The translations under genes were made by a program, and so were the position numbers. From Carnobacterium mobile DSM 4848 (lineage in GTDB: Bacteria; Bacillota; Bacilli; Lactobacillales; Carnobacteriaceae), in the NCBI RefSeq assembly GCF_000744825.1, contig NZ_JQMR01000001.1, positions 124,001 to 188,000 on the forward strand: a stretch of DNA of 64,000 nucleotides, written 5' to 3'. The notes beneath the pieces are model-generated. The model was given only the letters and a program-made list of their open reading frames with translations, made no database searches and was not told the origin of the DNA. Shown piece by piece: positions 57,106-64,000 of this stretch (position 1 is its first letter; each line of letters begins with the position of its first letter).

Positions 57106-58800
57106 ATGAAACAAAAAGTGAAAAGCAATCAAATCTATTCGTTACTAAAAACGTATTCGATTATTTTGATTCTGTTTTTGACCGTTTTCAGTGTAGCAGT
57201 TGGACGATTGCTTTATGAAAACAACAAAAAATTAGCTTTGCAAAGTATTCAAAGTGCATCGGGTCGATTTGAGTTTTTAATCAATAAAGACCAAGAAAAG
57301 GTTGAAGAAGTGGCTGTCAGTTTAACTTCAACACCAGAAAAAATTGACAATATTTACCAATATTTTGAATTGTCTTATGCGGATTACTTATCGGAAGTGC
57401 TGGATACCAATTACCACACAGACAATTATTATTATTTGCCCAAAGTGATTGAGAGTCTCTACTACAATGATAGCTCGCTTTTAGCAACTAGTATTAATTT
57501 AACCAATTATCCAGAAATCTATTATTCGAAGACAGGTAGTTTAATGGGCGAAAAAGTGAAACAGCTGCCTTTGACAGAAGCTATCCGTTTTTCTGCTATT
57601 TTGATGAACCGCAACACCTTGCAGCCGATAGGTTCTTTGCATATGGATTTTGAAAAAGAAACGTTTGATCAAATTTTGACAAATCAAAATACCAATTATA
57701 CGATTCAAACGTTTGTTTTTTCAAATACGAACCAGCTAACTTATCAAGGCAGTAATCATCAAAGTCATTCCGATATTGCAAATAAGCTAGTGGATCAAAT
57801 GGCTGTTCATTCAAAAATCAATTTAACAGAGTTGAAAAAAGACTATTATGTCACTGAATCGCTGACTAAAAGCGACCATCAAATTTATACATTGATTCCG
57901 CGTAGTGAAATCAATGTAAGTACATTGAAAAATACATTTAGCCTCTTTTTGTTCAGCTTACTGATCGACAGCATTTTATTGCTGATTCTTTTTCATTTAT
58001 TCAAGAAGTATGTGGTTCAAGTAGAAGATATTCTAATATCGATCGATCAAGTTGCAGCAGGAGACAGCGAAAACCGAATCAACACACAAGACAAAAAAGC
58101 TGAAACCAAGCAAATAGCTGAAGGTATCAATGACATGCTCGACAGCCTGCAAACGTATATCAAAGATATTTATGAATTAGAAATCAAACAAAAGGATGCC
58201 GATATGCGTGCTTTACAATCTCAAATCAACCCTCACTTTTTATACAATACATTAGAATATATCCGAATGAGTGCAATCAGTGAAGGAGCTGAAGAGTTGG
58301 CAGACGTGGTATTTCATTTTGCAACTTTGTTGAGAAACAACATTTCTCATGAAAAAATAGTGACTGTAGAAAATGAATTGAAGTTCTGTGAAAAATATAT
58401 TTACCTTTATCAGATGAGGTACCCTGACCAAGTGGCTTATTTGTTTAAAGTCTGCGAAGATGCTAAAGAAGTTATGATACCTAAGTTTGCTATTCAGCCG
58501 TTGATAGAAAATTATTTTGCGCATGGAATCGATTTCATGAAAATAGAAAACGCGATTAGTGTCAAAGCTTACTGTGAAGAAGGCAAAACCAAAATATTCA
58601 TTGTGGATAATGGAAAAGGGATTCCAAAAGAACAAATGGAACAATTGAATCGCTCTTTTAAAGACACCGATTTATTTAAACCTGGTTCAGTAGGAATCAT
58701 GAATGTCTATACCAGAATGAAACTATACTTTGGAGAACAGTTTGAAATGGAGATAAAAGAAACTGTTGGCGGAGGAACAACCATTGTAATGGTATTCTGA
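57106..58800 (+). CDS. Sensor histidine kinase, YesM-like
   Basis: This 564-residue kinase has a first membrane segment at about 18-38, an extracellular sensing domain of about 230 residues, a second segment near 285-305 (FLFSLLIDSILLLILFHLF), a HAMP linker, and a kinase core. The phospho-acceptor His lies in LQSQINPHFLYNTLEYI near residue 373; ATP-binding boxes are PLIENYFAHGID and VDNGKGIP. These kinases sense carbohydrates outside the cell together with importers. The start follows AAGGAGCAGCAG. It forms one operon with the DUF624 gene and the response regulator. Confidence 0.9.
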   Translation: MKQKVKSNQIYSLLKTYSIILILFLTVFSVAVGRLLYENNKKLALQSIQSASGRFEFLINKDQEKVEEVAVSLTSTPEKIDNIYQYFELSYADYLSEVLDTNYHTDNYYYLPKVIESLYYNDSSLLATSINLTNYPEIYYSKTGSLMGEKVKQLPLTEAIRFSAILMNRNTLQPIGSLHMDFEKETFDQILTNQNTNYTIQTFVFSNTNQLTYQGSNHQSHSDIANKLVDQMAVHSKINLTELKKDYYVTESLTKSDHQIYTLIPRSEINVSTLKNTFSLFLFSLLIDSILLLILFHLFKKYVVQVEDILISIDQVAAGDSENRINTQDKKAETKQIAEGINDMLDSLQTYIKDIYELEIKQKDADMRALQSQINPHFLYNTLEYIRMSAISEGAEELADVVFHFATLLRNNISHEKIVTVENELKFCEKYIYLYQMRYPDQVAYLFKVCEDAKEVMIPKFAIQPLIENYFAHGIDFMKIENAISVKAYCEEGKTKIFIVDNGKGIPKEQMEQLNRSFKDTDLFKPGSVGIMNVYTRMKLYFGEQFEMEIKETVGGGTTIVMVF

Positions 58801-58827
58801 TGAACGATTAAAAAAGGATGAGTTAGT

Positions 58828-60300
58828 ATGTATAAAGTATTATTGGTAGACGATGAATATATGATTTTAGCTGGACTGCAAAAATTGATTGACTGGAAAA
58901 GCTTAGGTATGGAGATAGTTGGAACAGCTAGAAACGGAAAAAAAGCGCTCGATTTTATCGCAGAACATCCTGTCGATATCATTTTAACCGATGTCACAAT
59001 GCCTGTTTTATCAGGAATCGATTTTATTCGAGAAGCGCAAAAGATAGCAGAACCTTTTAAGTTTATTATTCTTTCAGGATACCAAGAATTCGAATATGTC
59101 AAAAGCGGGATGCATCTAGGAGCCTCTAATTACCTACTGAAGCCGATCGATAAAGAAGAACTGTATCATTCACTTGAGAACATACTAAAAGAATTTGAAC
59201 AAGCCAAGTTATATAACCAAGCAGACCAAGTGATCTTTGAAGGATTGCTTGGTCGGTGGATACGGAATGAATTGCAGGAAGACCAACTTGGACGACTACT
59301 CGAAAACCCATCGTTCAATATTTCTGAAAACTCAGGATTTACCGTAGTTCTTGTTCGAAACAAACAATTAAAAGATTGGGAGATTTCATTTAAGGAGGCT
59401 TGTCGTTCATTGAATCAGCCTTTGTTTCTATCGTTAAATGAAAAAGAAAAAGTGATTATTTTGACAGAAACAGAAAATGACAAGATAGAACTGCGATTGA
59501 ATCAATTAAATGAAGCAATGGGAAACAACTGTTTATTTTACGTTGGTTCACAAGTAAAAAATGCCAAAAAAATCTATACAAGTTACAAAACAGCACTAAA
59601 AGCAAAAACACATGCTGATTTTTATGGGCAGCCCTTTACTTTTAACACGTATAAAGAAAATGAAATTACTGATTTAACTTTATCTGGGTTGATAACAGAT
59701 TTAAATGAAGGAATTTTTTCTAAGAATATTGAACGGATCTCAAAAGAGATTTCATTATTCATTAGTCAATTAAAAGAGAATCAGCTGTTAGAGGCTGAAA
59801 ATGTTAAACGATTGATGTATTTAGTTATCGTTAATGTTTACTTACAGTTTGATGCAATCGAAAGTGAAAAATTTTTAAATAAAACCAAAGCACTCTTTGA
59901 CTCAGAAACATTTGAAGAACTAGCCGCAGTAATGGAAACCGATCTGCTGCCTTTGGATGAATTGAAAAAACAGCTGCTGTACAGCGATTTGACTAAACAA
60001 ACAATCGAATTAGTACAGACAAAGTATATGGAAGACTTAAACTTGAAAAGCATTGCTTTGATTCTTCATGTTAATGTGATGTATTTAGGGCAGGTTTTTA
60101 AAAAAGAAACTGGTAAAAGCTTTTCCAAATATTTAAACCATTATCGAATAAATTTGGCAAAAGAACTGTTGCTGCGCTCAAAAGAGCCGGTCAATGACAT
60201 AGCCAGCCGAATCGGTTACCAAAACCAAGGCTATTTTTATAAAAACTTTAAAAAACTGGTAGGCCAATCTCCTCGAGAGTTCCGCGAACAAATACGATAA
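58828..60300 (+). CDS. AraC-type response regulator, YesN-like
   Basis: This 490-residue regulator has a receiver domain (acidic pair VDDEY at 6-10, phospho-acceptor Asp in IILTDVTMPVLSG near residue 55, Lys in LLKPIDKEE near 105), a middle region of about 250 residues that looks like the YesN linker, and a C-terminal AraC pair of helix-turn-helix motifs (DLNLKSIALILHVNVMYLGQ and VNDIASRIGYQNQGYFYKNF). It is the cytosolic partner of the kinase before it, and by position is expected to activate the glycan importer and mannosidase genes. The gene ends at a shared hairpin terminator. Confidence 0.9.
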   Translation: MYKVLLVDDEYMILAGLQKLIDWKSLGMEIVGTARNGKKALDFIAEHPVDIILTDVTMPVLSGIDFIREAQKIAEPFKFIILSGYQEFEYVKSGMHLGASNYLLKPIDKEELYHSLENILKEFEQAKLYNQADQVIFEGLLGRWIRNELQEDQLGRLLENPSFNISENSGFTVVLVRNKQLKDWEISFKEACRSLNQPLFLSLNEKEKVIILTETENDKIELRLNQLNEAMGNNCLFYVGSQVKNAKKIYTSYKTALKAKTHADFYGQPFTFNTYKENEITDLTLSGLITDLNEGIFSKNIERISKEISLFISQLKENQLLEAENVKRLMYLVIVNVYLQFDAIESEKFLNKTKALFDSETFEELAAVMETDLLPLDELKKQLLYSDLTKQTIELVQTKYMEDLNLKSIALILHVNVMYLGQVFKKETGKSFSKYLNHYRINLAKELLLRSKEPVNDIASRIGYQNQGYFYKNFKKLVGQSPREFREQIR

Positions 60301-60307
60301 AATCATG

Positions 60308-60345
60308 AAAAAAAGAGCTGACGTCAATTGTCAGCTCCTTTTTTA
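60308..60345. terminator. Shared terminator overlapping the end of the GntR-type gene
   Basis: GAGCTGAC pairs with GTCAGCTC around a 7-base loop with A and T runs on the two sides. The stop codon and last codons of the minus-strand GntR-type gene form part of the hairpin, so the same sequence ends both convergent genes. Confidence 0.85.
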
Positions 60346-61433
60346 TGTTCTATAAATTGGACAGAATTTCGAATTTTTAATTCGATTGGAATTTCGATGG
60401 AAACGATTGACTCATTTTTAACAGGGTCAGTGATCAAAGCTAACATTTTTTCAGCTGCAGCATAACCGATTTGGTAAAAGTTTTGTTTGACAGTAGTCAA
60501 TTTAGGAGTAATCATATGAGCCAGAGAAAGATCATCAAATCCGATAAAAGACATGTCTCTCGGGATATCCCAGCTCATCTCAGCCGCAGTAGATATCAAT
60601 TCCAAAGCTAAAATGTCATGTTCGACTATTATACAAGTGCAGCCTTGTTTTTTTGTCTGTTCAAGAAAAGATTGGAGCAGATGATTTTGATCCATGTTAC
60701 TAGGATAATCACTTTGTTGAAGATGTAAAGCCGGCTGAATCTGATGTTCATGAAGAGCCTTTAAGTAACCTAGATAACGGTTTTTGACCGCTGAGTTTTC
60801 AAGATAAGAAGCCAATGAAAAGAATAAAATGTTCTTGTGTCCTTGCTTGATTGCATGCAGAGTTGCTTCATAACCACCTTGGAAATTAGCTGAAGAGACA
60901 ACCGGGATCGGCAGATCAATCAGTTCTTTATCCAATAAAACAATAGGGAAATCATCAAGAACCAAATTGAATACGAGATCGATCAAGCTGGCAGGGAAGC
61001 ATGGATAAAGAATCACTCCATCACTTGTTTCTTTAGATAAGGATTGGATCAATTGGCGCTGCTTGTCAGGGTCGTCTTGGGTAGAATGAATAACAAGTTG
61101 AAAAGGTGTTGGTTTTAAATAGTCGGAAATGCCTTGTACATATTGTTCCAATCCAGCGTTTTTAAAAAAAGGCAGCAGCAGAGATATAGTATAAGGTCGC
61201 TGCCTGGGCAAGTCTTTAAAAATCACAAAACTGCCTTTTCCTGGAAATCGTCTGATGTAGCCGTCTTCAGCTAAGTCATTTAAAGCACGTTTGCTGGTGA
61301 TCCGACTGACTTTAAATTGATCAGCGAGCTTTTTTTCTGAGGGCAATTGGTTATTGTAAGGTAAAGTTCCGGTTAAGATTTGTTTTTTTAATGAGTTGTA
61401 AATCAGTTTGTAAAGCGGTTCAGTTTTAGCCAC
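60324..61433 (-). CDS. GntR-type HTH with LacI-type effector domain (AraR-like repressor)
   Basis: The 369-residue regulator has an N-terminal GntR winged helix (residues 8-70, with LPSEKKLADQFKVSRITSKR and DGYIRRFPGKGSFV) joined to a LacI-type periplasmic-binding domain, the design of AraR-type sugar repressors. It is divergent from the GH125 gene, with palindromes in the 180-base gap between them, so it should repress GH125, GH1 and perhaps itself until a sugar binds. Mannose or a mannobiose is a likely effector by context only. The start follows AGGAGGTTC on the minus strand. Confidence 0.87.
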   Translation of the reverse strand: MAKTEPLYKLIYNSLKKQILTGTLPYNNQLPSEKKLADQFKVSRITSKRALNDLAEDGYIRRFPGKGSFVIFKDLPRQRPYTISLLLPFFKNAGLEQYVQGISDYLKPTPFQLVIHSTQDDPDKQRQLIQSLSKETSDGVILYPCFPASLIDLVFNLVLDDFPIVLLDKELIDLPIPVVSSANFQGGYEATLHAIKQGHKNILFFSLASYLENSAVKNRYLGYLKALHEHQIQPALHLQQSDYPSNMDQNHLLQSFLEQTKKQGCTCIIVEHDILALELISTAAEMSWDIPRDMSFIGFDDLSLAHMITPKLTTVKQNFYQIGYAAAEKMLALITDPVKNESIVSIEIPIELKIRNSVQFIEHKKGADN

Positions 61434-61449
61434 AGCTAGAACCTCCTAT

Positions 61450-61478
61450 TGGTATAGAATAATATCAAGGATATACCA
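61450..61478. promoter_or_regulatory. Candidate operator of the GntR-type repressor
   Basis: TGGTATA at 61450-61456 and TATACCA at 61472-61478 form perfect 7-bp arms. A related GGTAT-TTT-ATACT lies near 61561-61573 on the GH125 side. Confidence 0.5.
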
Positions 61479-61519
61479 TTTATACTGGAAAAGACAACAA
61501 ATTTTAGATGTTTCTATAT

Positions 61520-61543
61520 AAAATAGAGAAAAACCTCTATTTT
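61520..61543. promoter_or_regulatory. Perfect inverted repeat before the GH125 gene
   Basis: AAAATAGAG and CTCTATTTT are perfect 9-bp arms with a 6-base spacer, in the middle of the divergent promoter region. It could be an operator or a hairpin that ends transcripts from the left. Confidence 0.5.
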
Positions 61544-61616
61544 GTAGTTATTAAAATAAAGGTATTTTATACTAGGTTTATCAAAAGATACAACGCCAAG
61601 AAATGGGGAGAAGATA

Positions 61617-62903
61617 ATGGTTTATCAAGAAATACCGGCATCAATAGAGAAATTAATGAATGAGGTTACTGAAAAAGCGACAGAAAACCCAAGGTGGGCA
61701 GAGAATTTTAATGCTTCATTCTCTAATACCTTATTGACAACCGTTAAAAAACAAGCGGATGGAACAACCTTTTTACTAACAGGCGATATACCAGCAATGT
61801 GGTTAAGAGATTCAACTGCTCAAGTTCGTCCTTATTTATTGGTAGCAAAAGAAGATTCAGGTATTTCTGATATGATCGCAGGTGTCGTGGAAAGACAATT
61901 GCAATACGTTAACTTGGATCCTTATGCAAACGCTTTTAACGAAGAAGCTAATAATGCTGGTCACCAAGTTGACCACACTGAAATGAATCCGTGGATCTGG
62001 GAACGCAAATACGAAATCGATTCGCTGTGTTACCCGATTCAATTAAGCTACTTGCTGTACAAAGAAACTGGTCGAACGGATCAATTTAACGAAACATTTA
62101 AAGAAGCAGTAAAGAAAATCTTAGCTCTTTGGAAAGTTGAACAAAATCATGAAAACTCTCCATATAATTTTGAACGCGATACTTGGAGAGAAGAAGATAC
62201 GTTAGTAAACGACGGCAAAGGTTCGCCGATCGGAGTAACAGGAATGACCTGGTCAGGTTTCAGACCGAGTGATGACCGCTGCATTTACAATTATTTAGTT
62301 CCTTCTAATATGTTTGCTGTTGTTGTGCTGGATTATTTAAAAGAAGTGTATATGGAAATCCTGAAAGATTCAGCTATTGTGGACGAAATCACTGCATTGC
62401 GTGAAGAGATCCAATCCGGTATTGAAAAATTTGCTAAAGTAAAAAATGCAGCAGGGGAAACCGTTTATGCATATGAAGTCGATGGATTAGGCAATTACTC
62501 AATCATGGATGATTCGAATGTTCCTAGTTTGTTGGCGGCTCCTTATTTAGGCTATTGTGCCGAAGATGATGAAGTCTATTTAGCAACACGCAAAACAATC
62601 TTAAGCAAAGAAAACCCTTATTTTTATGAAGGAGACTGTGCTAAAGGAATCGGAAGTTCGCACACACCTGAAAATTACGTTTGGCCAATTGCTCTAGCAA
62701 TGGAAGGGTTAACCACTTCTGATAAAAATGAAAAGAAACGCATCTTAGATTTATTAGTTGAGAATGATGCAGGTACTAAATTAATGCATGAAGGTTTTGA
62801 TGTCAACAATCCAAACAATTATACAAGAGAATGGTTTTCTTGGGCAAACATGATGTTTTGTGAGCTCTTGTTAGACTATTATGGTCTACGAATTAAAAAG
62901 TAA
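61617..62903 (+). CDS. GH125 exo-alpha-1,6-mannosidase (cytosolic)
   Basis: This 428-residue enzyme matches family GH125, metal-independent exo-alpha-1,6-mannosidases that act on the alpha-1,6 branch of N-glycan cores. Signatures are FLLTGDIPAMWLRDSTAQVR near residues 52-71, HTEMNPWIWERKYEIDSLCY near 121-140 and GMTWSGFRPSDDRCIYNY near 217-234, which holds catalytic Asp residues. There is no signal peptide. Together with GH92, also cytosolic, it can strip alpha-mannose from imported glycans. In Streptococcus pneumoniae the two families are encoded side by side. Start follows GGGGAGAAG. The GH1 gene follows by 17 bases. Confidence 0.92.
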   Translation: MVYQEIPASIEKLMNEVTEKATENPRWAENFNASFSNTLLTTVKKQADGTTFLLTGDIPAMWLRDSTAQVRPYLLVAKEDSGISDMIAGVVERQLQYVNLDPYANAFNEEANNAGHQVDHTEMNPWIWERKYEIDSLCYPIQLSYLLYKETGRTDQFNETFKEAVKKILALWKVEQNHENSPYNFERDTWREEDTLVNDGKGSPIGVTGMTWSGFRPSDDRCIYNYLVPSNMFAVVVLDYLKEVYMEILKDSAIVDEITALREEIQSGIEKFAKVKNAAGETVYAYEVDGLGNYSIMDDSNVPSLLAAPYLGYCAEDDEVYLATRKTILSKENPYFYEGDCAKGIGSSHTPENYVWPIALAMEGLTTSDKNEKKRILDLLVENDAGTKLMHEGFDVNNPNNYTREWFSWANMMFCELLLDYYGLRIKK

Positions 62904-62920
62904 GAAGGGTGGAAAATAAC

Positions 62921-64000
62921 TTGAAAACATTTCCTGATGGTTTTTTATGGGGAGCTGCAGCCTCAGCACCACAAACGGAAGGTTCCGCTTTGGTAGATGG
63001 AAAATCTTTGACAACATGGGACAAGTGGTTTGAAATGAATCCAGAAAAATTCGATAAACAGGTGGGCCCAAAAGATACATCAAATGTCTACCGGCAATAC
63101 GCAGAAGATGTCCAATTGATGGAAGACATGAAATTGAACTCTTACCGTACTTCGATCTCTTGGGCACGGTTGCTGCCAGATGGAAAAACACTCAATCAAA
63201 AAGCGGTTGATTTTTACCGTAATTACTTCCTTAGCATGATTGAAAAAAATGTAGAACCGATTATCAATTTGTTCCATTTTGATATGCCATGGTGGCTGAT
63301 GGAAAAAGGCGGTTGGGAAACTCGGGAGTCAGTAGAAGCTTTTGGTTATTATGCTAAAGTTGCTTTTGAACAATTTGGCGACCTGGTCCATCGCTGGACG
63401 ACGTTTAATGAACCGATTGTGCATGTCGAGTGCGGCTATTTATTTGAATTCCATTATCCAGCTGTTGTGGATTTTAAGCGTGCAGTCCAAGTAGGATACC
63501 ATACGCTAATGGCACACGTTGAAGCTGTTAAACAATTTCGTAAAGGTCAACATACTGGGGAAATTGGAATTATTTTGAATTTGACACCTGTCTACGGAAA
63601 AAGCGATGCACCTGAAGACCTTAAAGCGAAAGAAGCAGCTGATGCGTTAAATGTGAAGAGCTTTTTAGATCCAGTCGTTTTAGGGCATTTCCCTGCTGAA
63701 TTGATTCAGTTAGTAAAAGAAAATGACTTGCTGCCAGCTAGCGAAGCCGGCGATAAAGAAAGAATCGCTCGTGCAACAGTTGATTTTTTAGGTGTCAATT
63801 ATTATCAGCCTAAACGCGTACAAGCAGTCAGTCACCCTACTGTTCCTGCAAAAATGCCAAATGATTTATATGGAGAGTATGACTGGCCAGAGAAAAAAAT
63901 CAATCCTTATCGTGGATGGGAGATTTATCCAGAAGCTCTTTACGATATTGCGATGCGGTTAAAAAATGAATATGGAAATATTCCTTGGTATGTCTCTGAA
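62921..64000 (+). CDS. GH1 family glycosidase, cut by the window end
   Basis: This open frame of 360 codons runs off the window. The N-terminus FPDGFLWGAAASAPQTEGS is the GH1 signature, the acid/base Glu164 lies in TTFNEP, and the last visible residue, Glu360 in WYVSE, is at the place of the catalytic nucleophile. The family covers beta-glucosidases, 6-phospho-beta-glycosidases and beta-mannosidases; the rest of the active site is not visible, so the substrate is open. The start is TTG at 62921 after AAGGGTGGA, 17 bases after GH125, so both are in one operon. A beta-mannosidase or similar role on the glycan core is an inference from context. Confidence 0.9.
   Translation, partial: MKTFPDGFLWGAAASAPQTEGSALVDGKSLTTWDKWFEMNPEKFDKQVGPKDTSNVYRQYAEDVQLMEDMKLNSYRTSISWARLLPDGKTLNQKAVDFYRNYFLSMIEKNVEPIINLFHFDMPWWLMEKGGWETRESVEAFGYYAKVAFEQFGDLVHRWTTFNEPIVHVECGYLFEFHYPAVVDFKRAVQVGYHTLMAHVEAVKQFRKGQHTGEIGIILNLTPVYGKSDAPEDLKAKEAADALNVKSFLDPVVLGHFPAELIQLVKENDLLPASEAGDKERIARATVDFLGVNYYQPKRVQAVSHPTVPAKMPNDLYGEYDWPEKKINPYRGWEIYPEALYDIAMRLKNEYGNIPWYVSE

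Overview
The window reads as chromosomal DNA of a low-GC Gram-positive bacterium of the Lactobacillales. Carnobacteriaceae (Carnobacterium or a close relative) is my best guess. The basis is the low GC, strong purine-rich ribosome binding sites, Gram-positive lipoproteins (PhnD and two sugar-binding proteins), an arginine deiminase cluster with its own Crp/Fnr regulator, D-lactate dehydrogenase, and many ABC sugar importers. This is inferred from gene content and protein character, not from a database match. I see no rRNA, tRNA, prophage, intact insertion sequence or CRISPR array.

Layout. 0-7 kb: the end of aminopeptidase C, then a phosphonate/organophosphate ABC importer (phnD, a 52-bp tandem repeat array, phnC-phnE-phnE2) and a cytosolic 5'-nucleotidase-family phosphoesterase. 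7-9.4 kb: a YthPQ-like ABC pair on the minus strand. 9.4-10.2 kb: a gene-free stretch. 10.2-14.8 kb: a BceRS-BceAB-type peptide antibiotic sensing and detoxification module, with a BceR-type operator in front of the transporter genes. 15-17.5 kb: a LytS/LytT two-component system. 17.5-20 kb: a second 52-bp repeat array, a HAD phosphatase and FtsW. 20.6-22.7 kb: an orphan PTS IIC-like membrane protein with D-lactate dehydrogenase. 23-26.1 kb: a MacA/MacB-like (YknXYZ-like) efflux system. 26.2-26.5 kb: a 208-bp nested-hairpin element that looks like an undescribed structured RNA. 26.6-27.9 kb: an orphan cellobiose-type EIIC.

28.2-34.4 kb: a LacI regulator, an ABC importer and a GH32 fructosidase, in the same order as the pneumococcal sus locus, with three LacI/CcpA-type operators. 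34.8-36.7 kb: an OatA-like peptidoglycan O-acetyltransferase. 37-43 kb: arcA-arcB-arcD-arcC-arcR, with an unusual duplication inside arcA. 43-44.7 kb: a PucR-type regulator and a facing-away fragment that both appear to have lost their 5' ends at one junction, then a small unknown gene. 44.8-46.8 kb: a YeiH-type exporter divergent from a LysR regulator. 47-64 kb: a glycan-use island with GH2 beta-galactosidase, an ABC importer, GH92 alpha-mannosidase, a DUF624 membrane protein, a YesMN-type two-component system, a GntR/LacI-type repressor, GH125 alpha-1,6-mannosidase and a GH1 glycosidase cut by the window end.

How it fits together. The 50-64 kb island looks like import and intracellular stripping of mannose-rich N-glycan fragments: the importer brings the glycan in, GH92 and GH125 remove alpha-mannose, and GH1 may attack the remaining beta-linked core. 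The arc cluster turns arginine into ornithine, ammonia, CO2 and ATP. Non-coding DNA is unusually rich in structure: two separate 52-bp-period palindromic arrays, degenerate single copies of one of them, a roughly 95-bp intergenic repeat in two orientations, and the 208-bp candidate RNA.
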